A stretch of DNA of 64,000 nucleotides from Opisthorchis felineus (lineage: Eukaryota; Platyhelminthes; Trematoda; Opisthorchiida; Opisthorchiidae). This document shows positions 44,771 to 56,310 of this stretch, in pieces. Under the pieces are notes generated by a model. The model worked only from the letters and a program-made list of their open reading frames with translations, was not told where the DNA came from and searched no databases. Location of the stretch: contig SJOL01004833.1 in NCBI GenBank assembly GCA_004794785.1, forward strand, positions 30,320 to 94,319, written 5' to 3'. The translations under genes were made by a program, and so were the position numbers. The first letter of the stretch is position 1. Every line of letters begins with the position of its first letter.

Positions 44771-45734
44771 CTCAACTCACCTCATATTTTTGAGGCCACA
44801 TTGAGTACGTGTACTATTTCATTGCTTTCAAGCGGTAATCAGCGTCGAATTACGTCCATCTGTTTGTTTATATTAGAACTAAATCACGCAGATAAGTCCG
44901 GATAACGAATGCACCAGTCTCGGTTATCAACCAGTCAGAACTGACTCAGGTGGTCAGTCTCACAGGCAAAACACAGGAAGAGATGGGATAGCCCAGGTGA
45001 ATATGCTACTGGGATACGAGACAAAGTTTAACTATGGGAAAAGCGGATCATGACGCCCAGAATGAGGTCAAAAGCTATGGAAAAAGCGGTAGTCAATTCA
45101 TACTTTCGAAACCAAGAGAGACTCTTTATCATGGGATAAGACACTGATGCAGATTTCGCTGCCCTCAGGGATCTATTTCAACGACCTAACTACTAGGTAG
45201 TAGTCCTCATGTTTCAGCCAGTCGAGTTTTTGGTGTTTTATTGGTTGGCCAAGACCCGCTGACGTAAGAAACTTTATTTGGTCGTATTTTTTTAACCAAA
45301 TTTTGGTAACTTTTTTCTTATGGTTTCAGACTAAAAACCGGTTTGTTCCTTTAAATCTTATTCAAATCAAATTTTATGTTGCATCTGTTCTTTCGTTTTT
45401 AAACTGCTCTTTTAAGGTCTCTAGCCTTCTGGCGAAAGTTTATTGCCTCACATTAAGGTCACCCAAAAAATAGGTCTCCAGGTGGGGTGAAATTTCCAGC
45501 AGTGTCATAGTCTGCCTTACAGTCCACAAAGGCTCTGATGCCTGTGCTGAGTTTGCCCCGCAGCTGACGATCAACAATTTTTCTGCTAAATGCACGGCGG
45601 CAATCGTTTTGCCTCGCAGTTAATCGAGATATGCTCGCCAGAGACACTCATGCAGCCCATGCATACATCTGCCTGGACGGGGTTAGCAGAGATCGTTTGT
45701 ATGAAGAAAAGGCTAGCATGATTTCGAGGAAGAC
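44771..45734. other. No gene seen
   Basis: A minus-strand open stretch at 45459-45647 is unassigned. Confidence 0.35.
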
Positions 45735-45850
45735 AAATGCTCTCATTCGCACACGAATTTGGTTTTAACTACAGACTTGAGTGAATCCAGTTGAATCTTT
45801 CATTTATAATGGTCAAAGAGATATCAGCAACCTTGTGAGTAGTGTTAGCA
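45735..45850 (-). repeat. HHR-A element fragments, rearranged
   Basis: ACGAATTTGGTTTTAAC, GTTGAATCTTTC and TTTATAATG in minus order are followed by CAGCAACCTTGTGAGTAGTG in plus order. The ribozyme core is missing. Confidence 0.4.
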
Positions 45851-45949
45851 TAGAATAACATCCCAGTTCATTCTGAATCGGTAAACGCGGTGGTTTGACC
45901 GGTCAGCCTAGGGGTTTGACAGTTGGTGAACCGAGTATCTTAAACAACC

Positions 45950-46020
45950 GATCGCCTCAGTTGGTGGCAAAACGTTTGGAAGCTAACTGCCAAGCTCAGC
46001 GAACGGATCAAAGGCCGCGT
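45950..46020 (+). repeat. HHR-B fragment
   Basis: TTGGTGGCAAAACGTTTGG, then TGCCAAGCTCAGCGAAC. The CTGANGA half is not preserved. Confidence 0.5.
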
Positions 46021-46074
46021 GAACAACCAAAATTGATCAGTTCTATGTTCAGTGTTTTGTTTTCTACTGAAAAG

Positions 46075-46271
46075 GTCGGAATTCTCCGTGTGGGAAAGAA
46101 GTGTTCGAAAGTCACTCAAAGACGGATATTCAACTAGCAGCCACTCATATCCCAGTGGTTCTTCGCAAAAGACAGTTGAGAGCGCTGTAGGCCGTAAGGA
46201 ACTGTCTCGATCACATGATGAAAATGCCCCGTCAACCAGCAGGCAAGTCCCACGTGAAAGTCGATCAGAAG
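46075..46271 (+). CDS. Possible exon, Ser/Arg-rich, unassigned
   Basis: A pyrimidine-rich tract ending CTGAAAAG precedes it, and a donor-like GTACAAAG follows at 46272. The open frame reads polar, serine- and arginine-rich protein (HSYPSGSSQKTVE, RKELSRSHDENAPS). No domain is recognised. Composition is protein-like, but the call rests on one frame and two splice motifs. Confidence 0.3.
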
Positions 46272-46491
46272 GTACAAAGTATCAACGACGCCAATTTTAA
46301 ATGATTACAGAGAATTTGGGAGATTTGTGGTGGAACCCCTGTAATAGGGAATGTTGTGTGCAAGACATTTATGCAGACAGAGATGGGAATTGAAGCACTT
46401 CAATTGTTTACGTGTTACCTCGTTTGAGATTAAAGTGAGAGCATTAGGCTTCCAGTTGGAACCAGATGTGCAAACGTCTGGAAACTAGCGA

Positions 46492-46760
46492 AATACACTC
46501 ATTTGCATACCAATTTGGTTTTGACGGGAAACTCATCATTCCCCAGCTGAATCTCACGTTTATGATGCCTCTAAGCAGCTGAATGCGTTGTATCAGGCTT
46601 CCTCATGTTTCAGTTGGCATGATATTCGAGATATCGCGATACATGTATAGACGTAATACACTACTCATAAGGTTGCTGAAAAGTCTTGGACAGCCTACGA
46701 CCGGTTTCGCCCTTCTTGGGGTTCCTCAGGTAGGCGCATTCTCCGAGTGTATTTGTCGAA
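46492..46760 (-). mobile_element. HHR-A unit, minus orientation, in an array
   Basis: It runs from the end motif (GAAATACACTCATTTGCA) through spacer and ribozyme on the minus strand. The core reads CTGAGGA (variable base G, allowed) and GAAACCGGT, but the base after it weakens stem II and the 5' strand of stem I is lost at about 46758. Confidence 0.75.
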
Positions 46761-46764
46761 ATCT

Positions 46765-47040
46765 GTCCAATTTTTGTTCATGTGGGACGGAAATTCGGCG
46801 ACTGATGAGCCCCAAGTGGGGCGAAACCGGTCGTGGGTTGTCGAAGAGCTCTCAGCAACCTCGTGAGTGGTGCATTACGTCTATACAATGTGTAGCAATA
46901 TCTCAAATATCGTACCAACTGAAACATGAGGCGGTCCGGTGCAGCACATTCAGTTACTTAAGAACATCAAAAGCGTGAAATTCAGCTGAGTTCCAGGCAA
47001 GTCTCTTCCGTCAAAACCAAATTGCTATGCCAATGAGTGT
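46765..47040 (+). mobile_element. HHR-A unit, plus orientation, in tandem with the next
   Basis: Ribozyme with CTGATGA at 46802-46808, strong stem II (GCCCC with GGGGC) and GAAACCGGTC. The inner 5' strand of stem I (GCCTAC) is missing, so cleavage is doubtful. The unit then continues through spacer and tail to GTGTATTTTGC and is followed directly by another ribozyme. Confidence 0.75.
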
Positions 47041-47200
47041 ATTTTGCTAATTTCGTTCAATTTGGGTTCAAGTAGAACATAAGGTTGACGGAAACTCGGG
47101 GACTGCGCCTACCTGATGAGCCCCAAGAAGGGCGAAACCGGTCGTGGGTTGTCGAAGAGTTTTCAGTAACCTTATGAGCAGTGTATTACGTCTGGTAACT
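47041..47200 (+). mobile_element. HHR-A leader and ribozyme, second tandem unit
   Basis: It follows the preceding unit head to tail. The CTGATGA cores are 311 bp apart. It breaks off after GTATTACGTCTG. Confidence 0.75.
47078..47176 (+). ncRNA. Type I hammerhead ribozyme, HHR-A, intact core
   Basis: CTGATGA (47113-47119), GAAA, ACCGGT. The predicted cleavage is after C47143. Stem I: GCCTAC pairs with GTGGGT (one G replaced by a wobble-capable U), GGAAACTC pairs fully with GAGTTTTC, and CATAAGGTTG pairs with TAACCTTATG except one end position. Confidence 0.85.
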
Positions 47201-47940
47201 TTGTTAATTTGTAGAATTATGGTGAGTGAAGAAATAGGACCCCTTGCACAGCATAAATACCCAAGATGTCCAAATGACGTTGATTTAAGATATCTGCGTT
47301 CAGGCAAGAATTCACACTGTTGTCTGATGGCATTTTCTGTGCTCCAGTGTTAGTTAATCTCTGCGAACCGACAGATTGTTATTCAGGCATGAAGAATAGC
47401 CAACTTCATTGATAATCCGCCTTTGTACCGGGTACATGATGAATTTTCTAATGTCCGGTTTATATACTTGTCTGCAAACTGCACTTCGGTTATCCGGCCG
47501 ATAATTCAGGGTGCAATCTTGTCCTTCATATGTAAAGTTCAATAATTTTTGCTCGACCACCTGATCGACCACGTAGAAAACAAGGTGAATGCTTCCAAAA
47601 GACCAGGATCTACGTCGTCTGAGAATGATGATCTCGAAAATCATTAAAAATTACAGGTGGAATAGAACAGAATAGGACCCATCCAAACTGACTAACCTTC
47701 ACTCAGTCGGGAGATGGAACAGGCCACCCATGACTTTCACTTAAACTCGGATACCAATAAGAATAAATTTACTTTTGATCAATAAGTGATCAATACTATC
47801 AGAAACAAATTCGGAGTTTACTCACCGACACTTCACTGCGAAGAACTAAGGATGACGCATTGATGAAGGTGAACATAACACCTAGCAGGAACATTACTAC
47901 TACTTAGCTTGTCGAAGTGCAACAAGACCAGCATCTTCAG
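47201..47940. other. No gene seen
   Basis: No recognisable exon or repeat. Confidence 0.4.
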
Positions 47941-48100
47941 TCCAGTCCAGTCCAGTCCAGTCCAGTCCAGTCCAGTCCAGTCCAGTCCAGTCCAGTCCAG
48001 TCCAGTCCAGTCCAGTCCAGTCCAGTCCAGTCCAGTCCAGTCCAGTCCAGTCCAGTCCAGTCCAGTCCAGTCCAGTCCAGTCCAGTCCAGTCCAGTCCAG
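47941..48100 (+). repeat. TCCAG pentanucleotide satellite, 32 perfect copies
   Basis: 160 bp of exact TCCAG repeats, preceded by one imperfect unit. It is stop-free in several frames on both strands, which yields artificial long frames of repeated SSPVQ or GLDWT. Confidence 0.97.
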
Positions 48101-49301
48101 CGTTTCGCCTCAGTTATCGCCTTCGGGGCGATCTTCACAATGGGGTGGGGGTACCTGAGGAGCAGTTCAGTTACACCTGCTCTGTACGACGGTTTTTATA
48201 AGGTTACCCCCGATTCATGACTATTCGTTTTGTTGATTCTAGGGCTACTCTGCAGGTTAAAAACTCATTTCGTTTGCTGCTGGACCACCGACCTCCTGTG
48301 TGTCACTTGAGGCACGTGAACATTTTTGGGGTTTTGTGCCACCCTGTACATTATACAACCTATGGTTAAACTGAAACTACGTGCAAAATGTTCCATTTCA
48401 GCTGCCAAGCTTGTCGGCAGTAACAGTACATGGGTGTTTACTTCGTTAAACGTTGTGTAAATAGTTGGATGTACCTATTGCTAACAAGCCACGTAGCAGC
48501 TAAGTCAGGCCGGTGGATACGCAGACTCTGGTCAAATTCGAAGTTCACGTGATCTAATCGATCATCTTACCTGACTACGTGTTAGTCGTTAGTCTACATG
48601 ACTGAATAAACATGTCTGCAATGGAATCATATGAAAATATTTCATTCCAACACGAAGTACATAAATTAGGTACTACGGCTTATACCGATAAATCCAACAT
48701 ACTTTCTATGGTATCTTTGACAGTCGCGTAACTGTTTGGCGCCTGGCATACTGGCGAGACCCATAATATAGCAAGGTACTGACCCTGGAACCAGGCTATA
48801 TCTCACACAAGTTGGGACGTACCTGAAGTGAAAAGATTCGGAGATTACAGCATATTCCAATGCTTTATGAATATAGTTTTCGCACAGTTGTTGTCAGACC
48901 GACAAAAATAGGCCACTTTATAGGCGGTCCGCGTGGAATTGAGCATCTACCATACCAAATGTAGGTGTCATCGAAAATTTTGTCCTTAATAAAGCACAAG
49001 CAGTGTTGATGAGAGTGAAGAATAAGAAAATCGTCATTTACCGACCAGGCTATAAATCTACTCATCCACAGTCGACATGCATGATGTTTCACATCACACT
49101 TCCCAGGGCCTTTCCATTCGTTTTTCTACTGTTCGCATAGTCACGCCATAACCTTTTTTTCTGTTCTGACTCTTTACATACACATTCGCATCGACCCATG
49201 CACTCCGAATGCACACACAAGCATTGCACGCTCGGTTTGTTGGTTAGCTCAGTTTGATTACTGCTCATTTTTGGACTTCAGTGTTGATCGATCTAGTACA
49301 G
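48101..49301. other. No gene seen
   Basis: No recognisable exon or repeat. Confidence 0.4.
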
Positions 49302-49452
49302 CATGACTAACAGTTCGTGACCAAAGTGTTAAATGTTCAATCTAGCAGGCGGGAAGTCACGGGTTCAAGACTCGCTGCTGATCATTCCCTAGAAGGATGA
49401 AACAGCTCTACAGTGCTTCTCGTCTTTTCGGCATAGACTGGCTTCGTCTACA
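49302..49452 (+). repeat. SINE-B copy with mutated hammerhead
   Basis: GGGTTCAAGACTC (box B) is followed by CTGATCATTCCCTAGAAGG, ATGAAACAGCTC, TACAGTGCTTCTCG. G8 of the core is changed (CTGATCA) and the 5' strand of stem I is deleted, so it is inactive. Confidence 0.65.
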
Positions 49453-50219
49453 GAACGAAATATCCGGCATACACACATACGTACGCACCCATATACTCGG
49501 TCTGTTAGACCGCTCAGTTTTGTGATTTCCCAATTTTGAACTTCAGTGTTAATCAATTGTAGTTCGGCCTGAAATGAACGTGTTTCGCCTGCTGTACGGA
49601 TGCTCGGTTTTGGACCGTGGTTTGTAAATTCTGTTGTGGCAACCCGGTTCTCTAGGAAGCCACATTGTGGGGATCAGCTCACGTGAAACAAATGGACTCC
49701 AACGCTCATTAACAGATTGAGTACTCCTGGTTATATCCTACATTTTAGTTGAAATAGTACTCAGAACTGGTCCGTCGATTTTAGGTCTTCCACAATGCGA
49801 GACCTTTCCAAGTGAATCGAAAGCAGATAGTTCACTTGTTTTCATGTAGACATTCTGCCACTAACCCGTCGTCTCAGAACGGATCTCGTAACTCAGAATA
49901 CCATTTTCCAACCGGTGATGTTTTCGTAGGATATATTTTCTCGTGAGAAGCAAGAGCTTTATCCATATTTGCTCTTGCGAATTAGTAAGCAAAACAGCAT
50001 CCGTTTCAACAGCATTCGGCAAAGCGCAGAACGACTTCGTGAAAACAGTTTAGCCTCGTATGGCTCAGTTTTCTGAATATCCAAAACGATACCGGGCAGA
50101 AGTCGTACAATAAATGTACTCACGAGGATTCGACGCTTGGAACTGAGGATAGGTTAGTAGGATAACCAAACGCTAGGTCACAGGGCATGAAATGTTTACC
50201 GTCATTTTTGCAGTTTGCA
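49453..50219. other. No gene seen
   Basis: No recognisable exon or repeat. Confidence 0.4.
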
Positions 50220-50517
50220 ATGACGAGTAACTAGGGAAGGAATTTGAGGCCATATTGAGCTGGGGATGTAAGCACCTGAATGAGCCACCAACCAGCGGGG
50301 AAACGGATACTGCTGACTGCAGCCAAACTGGTCGACCAAGAATGATCTCGGCCGGAAGCACTCACGGAGGAACGGTAGTGTCAAACGGATATGGCCTCTG
50401 GACTTCTTCCATCGATGTGCATCAAGACATGGTCTCGTATTTCAGCTCATCGGATGGCGAACTTCGGGGGCAGTCGATTGAATATGCATGCGTCAAAATG
50501 CGATATTTTAATGAGTA
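50220..50517 (+). CDS. Possible exon, unassigned
   Basis: One frame is open for about 95 codons after an acceptor-like AACTAG. It reads protein-like, polar sequence (NEPPTSGETDTADCSQTG, YFSSSDGELRGQS). No domain recognised and the donor is weak. It could be chance. Confidence 0.22.
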
Positions 50518-50649
50518 GTATGATGTTGAAATAAGAATGACACCAGTTCGGAAGACGTGAACCAACAAGATTAAATGGCACACAACGAACCAGTCATTAT
50601 TGGCTGCTAAGTTGGTGGGAGTTTCCCCCATACTTAAGCAGGTTTCTCA

Positions 50650-50897
50650 TTTAGCGAAATTTACTCATTTGCAAACAAATTTGGTTTTGCAGGAGACTCA
50701 CCTGGAGCCCAGCTGAATCTCTCGTTTATGATGTTTCCAAGCGACTGAATGTGCTGCACCAGGCCGCCTCATGTTTCAGATGGTTGATACGATATTCGAA
50801 ATATCGCGCTACACGTATAGACGTAATACACTACTCATAAAGTAGCTAAAAAATTTTCGACAGTCCACGACCGGTTTCGCACTTCTTGGCTTCTCAT
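50650..50897 (-). repeat. HHR-A unit, minus orientation, ribozyme decayed
   Basis: Hairpin, spacer and CGAAACCGGTCGTGGAC are present in minus order. The CTGATGA position reads AAATGAGAAG and the 5' stem I strand is absent. Confidence 0.7.
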
Positions 50898-51475
50898 TTG
50901 CTTTTTCGACTAATTTCAGTTAACGACTGACCTGACGATCTCTCTTCTTGTCAAAATACAGCCTTCAGTTCATGAATATCCAGTCCGTAACAGAAATGAC
51001 AGTTTGGATTTTTCAAGTTTGCAGTCGTTCTCCGATACTCGACGTGCTGTATACTCCCCAAGTAGTGGTTCCAGGAGGCAGACAACAACATTCCGGCCCA
51101 GAAGATTTCTCAAGGACCTGTGAACTTCTTACCTAACAGAAGAGGTTGACTTTCTTTCCAATGCCTACTATAGGAGTATGTAACAACTACCAGAGTCTCG
51201 AAACTAGTGTTTGTGAGTTAGCTGTTTGGTGTTCGTTGGACAGACTGGTCAGTTATCAGAGGTAAAATTATTCATCCTTCCCGCCACGGAGAAACAGGGT
51301 CCATCCAATGAAACACAATCTACGACATTTGAATTGGACAGTTCTGATCACATCTCTATCAAGTGGTGACGAAGACTAAAACAGTCACAACGCGGACGAT
51401 AAAAAATAACCGACCTGTTGGCTGAACGGAAGAAACCGGTGGGTGGCGGAGACATTCTTACTTAAAATCAAATAG
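50898..51475. other. No gene seen
   Basis: No recognisable exon or repeat. Confidence 0.4.
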
Positions 51476-51642
51476 TTCAGCTGTAACGCACTTTTGGTGC
51501 ATAGCTGCCATGACAACCGAAGGAAACACGAGGGCTGGGATACTGCTAGGTTGCCCAAGCCTACACAGCAGCGGTCAAGGATTCGAACCATGAATCTTCC
51601 GATCAGTAATTTCACGCCTCAGCCACTGAGTTATCTCGAACT
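51476..51642 (-). repeat. SINE-A copy, full length
   Basis: Minus strand: GAGATAACTCAGTGGCTGAG head (box A), ATGGTTCGAATCC (box B), full body, ending GCGTTACAGCTGAAC. Confidence 0.75.
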
Positions 51643-52819
51643 CACAACATTAGTTACTGCATATTTGAAGCGGTTTAACAGCACTTTCTGGACGTGAATT
51701 TCTGGAGGGAAATATATTACATCCTTCCGCACTCTCTGCCATTGCGGGATGAAACTCCTGCTTGAATCTCAAAACCCTCCCAAAGTCGAAAGTAATCTGC
51801 TCAGTGAAAAAGTTCCACACGGTTCGCATAGGCTTTCTACCCAAAAAAACCATGACTTTAGTCGGCCTACGTCCGGCTACGTGATGTGAGGTTATTCTGC
51901 CCTGATATCTCACGGCAGGGCGTGTGGGCTTCATATGTTGCAGGGTAGAGGCTAGGTGCGAAGGTTCAAGGCACAATTGTTCTCTTTCTCGACGGTGAAA
52001 GCACCGTTATCCGGAAACAGAGGGGACAGTCGGATTGGATATTGTATTTCCTATAAAACTAAGGATACCAAGCGGGCTCACACAGAGACAGTCGGTTATC
52101 GTGCTAATGACATGTCGTCTTTGCACAGCTATCCCAGCTGTCATGGTGAACCAGTGGGTCCATTGTTTTTTCTGTGGTCAAAACTGGTGGATCATTGAAT
52201 CCCCCCCAGGAGGCACATGTCCGGCACAGTGACCGACTAAATGCAGCTGGGAGGTGAAATTTTCCGGTTGCGATTTGAGAGGGAACACCGGAGTCTCAAC
52301 TTGGACGTTGTTTGACTACTGCACCTAAGATAGGTCCTCCATCCACTTCGATGTCTAAATTTGTATTGAAACTGTCGAATCAAGGAAAACAGCCAGTTTA
52401 TTTTATGCACCATACGGTTAATGTTTCAGAAGTTACCAGTAATCTGTGAATTACTCCGTAAACATTGAATATTGGCTGCGATTCTCCTCTTCGTTCAGTT
52501 TCTTGTTCCATGCGGTCGATATCTCCTTTCCATCATCATCCAATGCTTTGTGGAGAATGGTCTGTACGATTTCTTGTCTTTGGCGTAAAAGTACTTGCAA
52601 CGAGACAGAGGTCAGGGCTTATTCCTTTTGTGTGTTTTCGGTTCGACTGAGAGCATGCAATTAACCCACCGCACACGCCACAATGTGTTGTCTGAACTGG
52701 TTCTTGCGGTGAGCAAGAAATTTCGCCGACGGTTGCTTCATGATTGAGAATTCTTGAAATGTCGGCTCGAGCGCGCACATGAATTATTTATGGGTTTCAC
52801 CAAATATTGCCATATATAT
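51643..52819. other. No gene seen
   Basis: No recognisable exon or repeat. Confidence 0.4.
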
Positions 52820-52945
52820 ATGCATTTGGTTTTGACGGAAGATTCAACGGTGATTGTACCTGACTGATGAGCTCTAAGGAGGGCGAAAGCGGTCATTGAA
52901 TGTCGAAGAGTTTTCAGCAAACTTATGAGTAGTATGTTACTCCTG
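52820..52945 (+). repeat. HHR-A ribozyme copy, decayed
   Basis: CTGATGAGCTCTAAGGAGGG and then CGAAAGCGGTC: A15.1 of the core pair and the palindrome are damaged. The 3' strand reads CAAACTTATG. Confidence 0.6.
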
Positions 52946-53849
52946 GATTTATGGGTTTGTTGCACTCGTCCTCCGTACACTGTTTGCTAGTGGTGAGATT
53001 CCGTCAATCCGATTGCTCAACATCGGCTCGACATACAAGATAGAGGAGAATACTTGTGAGAGCTGTATACTTTTCTTGGTTGGGGCTTACTGCGTATAAT
53101 ATACTGTATGTCACCTCATTTCTTCTAGGAGTCCAGTCGATATGGTGGTACGTCTTCTTTGTGTTTGCAGTGCTGACTAATACTTCCTTTGGTCTCGAAA
53201 GTCTCGAGACTTAAAAAGTCCTGAGTGATATAGGTTAATTTATCGTCTGTATGAGCGATAATCTGCGGGCTACCTTGGCAACCCGTTGAATGGTAGAGTT
53301 AGCATAGAGGTGATCAGCGCATGTACGGGACTCAATGGTCTACTTGGCACCGCACTCAGTCCCTCACTCACGATTACCCACCCTGTTCGCCTCAGTGGCT
53401 TGGATACACTCGTGGCTGATCAGATGCTGTCCTTGTAGTCACACCCACCTTGAGACCGTGCAGATTTCCACGACTCTGATGCCATATACCGTGTGCCCCT
53501 GAACCGATCCCAGCTGGTATGATACAGACTACTATCGATCGCAAGGAATCCGTCTGCATGACCTATAAATTTGAATCCAAAAGAAACTCGTGCGACGTCT
53601 GAACTTGAGCTGGCCTTCAAAAAATCCGGTCATATAAACTTGTCTGACATTGACGGCACTCACTTAATTCCGTGACCCATTGACCCGTGTTCCGTTCCGT
53701 TTAGTTTTTCAGCCCGTAAACCGTGCACCGGAGTGTACTGCTTCCAGCTGCTACAGCTTCATTCGTCATCGGTAAGGAGAATAAGGGAATGGGAGCCACG
53801 CGTTAGAGGTGGTGATCCAATCAGTCCACTGACATCGAATGTTTCTGTT
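52946..53849. other. No gene seen
   Basis: No recognisable exon or repeat. Confidence 0.4.
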
Positions 53850-54175
53850 TATTCGGCATGACAGGGATTGAGAGGTACGCAGCAAAAGCGATAGCTTTGA
53901 TGCAAGACTGCAACAGGCTGCTTGAAATCCGTGTCTACCAAGGTCACCAACCATTGGTTTATCCTGCCCCGCGGTCCCCCTATGGGAAGACCGTAATTAC
54001 CAACTCCACTAAGCTGACCGGTAAGGTCTTTCATGCTCCGTTGCCAGGTCATGAACTGATCGCTCCTGGGTCGTCTCCATCCGACACAAGGCTGGCCGGC
54101 TACAGTTCTACAAGACAAACGGTCCTATAGCATACGAAGCACATGAAGTAACCAACATTGCCTGCGTGGTGTAAC
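53850..54175 (-). pseudogene. Diverged LINE 3' end fragment
   Basis: The minus strand reads CWLLHVLRM, then GWRRPRSDQFMTWQRSMKDL and GPRGRINQWLVTL. This is the same C-terminal order (RWLGHVLRM, TWQRSMKE, GPRD..WLETL) as the LINE at 39425-40190 but from a different subfamily. Stops break the frame. Confidence 0.6.
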
Positions 54176-55044
54176 CAGCTGATGTATGATGGGAGAGTAG
54201 ACTTTCCCCGAAAACCAGCTGGCGTACTTCACCACTGCTGGTACGATGATCCCACTAGCCCCGCACAATGCTTCGTAGACACCTATGGTCGAACACAGAA
54301 GGTCTTCTAAGGTATTCCGCAGACCACGACCACGTCTCTGGTTCATAAAGTAGGACAGATCGGACCGCAAATTCGTACATTCAACCTGTGACAGTCAAGC
54401 TGATGTATCGTGTACCTCCCATTCAAGAGGACGTCTCCGTGTATTACACCTGCCCTTTGCACTCGTTTTCTGGTGCCATGAAGATTTGTAATGTATTGGC
54501 TAATGTATTGACTAATCACAGAGAAGAAGCTTTGCTCGCTACTGCCGCTTTTTTCATGACTCCAGCAGAGGACTTCAATCAGCTTTGCTTTCGTTCACAG
54601 TCACGTGGCCACCGAATCTGGATACGCTTCTCAGCATACGAAGTGCACCCACTGTAATTGGTGGCGAAGAGCTGGAATTTCGAAAAAGCGAGCACAATCT
54701 GATCGGATTTCATTCCAGTGATATCAAAACTTACGGGAAATGTAAATACATATCGGGCTGATTTGTGAAAACGATCTGGATACACTGTTGGCTGGACCAA
54801 AATCAAATCAACGATTGTTGCAGATTAGAACACAATGGATTCTTACGAATTCGCGACCTTCATAGTTCCTCAGGATCCGAGGGCGAAATTTTGCAGATAC
54901 TTTCGCGATTTTCATGCATTTTACTCTGATTTAACAAAAATACTAGGGTTAGCTAAACTTATAACACAAATGTGTTTAGGTAAATTTAGCCCGAATTTGA
55001 CAGAAGATAGGCTGTTTCTCACTGGTTGATTTCTTCCTGTCAGT
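54176..55044. other. No gene seen
   Basis: Possibly further LINE sequence just above 54175. Otherwise nothing recognised. Confidence 0.35.
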
Positions 55045-55205
55045 AGAGCCAGTTTATGCTGGAGAGCCATGGACCGCTGTACAGCTGTTTCATCCCTTAC
55101 TGGGAGTCATTAGCAGCATGCATCCCATGAAAATCAGAGAGTTTTGAACTTGCGACCTTCCGGGAAGTGTTTGAACACTTAACCATTCGGCCTGGAACGG
55201 CTGGA
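55045..55205 (-). repeat. SINE-B copy with mutated hammerhead
   Basis: Minus strand: CAGCCGTTCCAGGCCGAATG and GGTTAAGTGTTC head, then TGCTGCTAATGACTCCC and GGGATGAAACAGCTGTACAG. The core reads CTAATGA (G5 changed). Palindromic stem III ACAGCTGT is intact. Confidence 0.65.
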
Positions 55206-55829
55206 CAACAGTGTGGTTAGCTAGCACCAGCTTGTCGTTTCTTTCAGTCCGGTTTATCATCTGTAGACCGCACACCAGTTGGCCTCAGGTGCTACATTTT
55301 CGGTCACGGGGCAGATTTTACATGAAGTTGGTGCCTCTACATTATGTTTAAAGGTAGTGTATTGAATTATGTACTAGTTTAATTTGTGTTTTGGAGAATA
55401 GTGGGAATTTATAAGCGTTTTATGAATTTATCCGAACATCGTGAAACATAATGTCCAAGAATTTGGGAGGCCAACTGTAAATCACGGAGGCGAAATTTAT
55501 GGCTACGCTTTTCTAACTGTCGGACATACCGGTCATGTGTGGGCTATCCATGTGGAGAGAACGGCATTTCGCCTGGCCTTCCTGTGTGAATGCGCCCTCT
55601 CTAAAATGGGTCGTATAAGAGTCACGCATTTCAGGAAAATGCGGTGACGCTTCGGTTGCTCTATGATCTTCACATAAGTACAGTTTAGGTACCTTTTAAG
55701 TTAGTACACTCGCCCTTCTCTTCGTTGTGTTCTGATACCAGTTCCGCATTTTAGCGAGTTGAAGAGAACAGGTCACATCACTCCGAACCTTCCAAGTAGG
55801 CAAAGTCTGTTTTTATCTAGATGTCTAGA
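55206..55829. other. No gene seen
   Basis: No recognisable exon or repeat. Confidence 0.4.
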
Positions 55830-56030
55830 GGTAGCTGGAAACCCTGTGACAGTCCACGACCGGTTTCGCTCTGCTTGGGGCTGATCAGGTAGGCCCACTC
55901 CCGTATGTTCTACTTGGACCCAAATTGCAAGAAATTAGACAAATACACTCATTTGCATACGAATTTGGTTTTGGCGGAGACTCAACTAAATCTATTTGAA
56001 TCTCTCGTTTGTGATGTTACGCTTCAACTA
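55830..56030 (-). repeat. HHR-A fragments, minus orientation
   Basis: A ribozyme with CTGATCA (G8 changed, inactive) at about 55840-55915 is followed by the unit tail (AAATACACTCATTTGCA, hairpin partly kept). Confidence 0.6.
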
Positions 56031-56039
56031 AACTTACTG

Positions 56040-56310
56040 CGTTGTGTTACTGAACTGGCGGATTGCGTCTAGCTGATGAGCTTCAAGAAGGGCGAAACCG
56101 GTCGTGGGCTATCGAAGGGTTTTCAGCAACCTTGTAAGTAGTGTGTTACCTCTAAACAGCAATGTATTGCTGTACCAACTGAAACGTGAGTCGGCCTGGT
56201 TCGGCACATTCAGCTGAAGCGGACCATCACAAACGAGAGGTTCAGCTGGATGCACTTAAGTCTTCCGTTTAAACCAAATTCGTACGCAAATGACAGTGTT
56301 TGTTTGCCCC
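56040..56310 (+). repeat. HHR-A unit, plus orientation
   Basis: CTGATGA at 56073-56079, stem II GCTTC region to AAGGGC, GAAACCGGTCGTGGGC. The core is intact, but the first stem I pair is a G-G mismatch, the 5' outer strand is lost and the 3' strand reads CAACCTTGTA. Activity is doubtful. The tail continues to about 56310. Confidence 0.65.

Noticed and set aside
47941..48100. CRISPR-like array
   Set aside because: There are no spacers, just a direct pentanucleotide repeat in a eukaryotic genome.
47833..48220. Long frames across the TCCAG array on both strands
   Set aside because: A pentanucleotide repeat without stops gives open frames in several phases. The translations are pure repeats.
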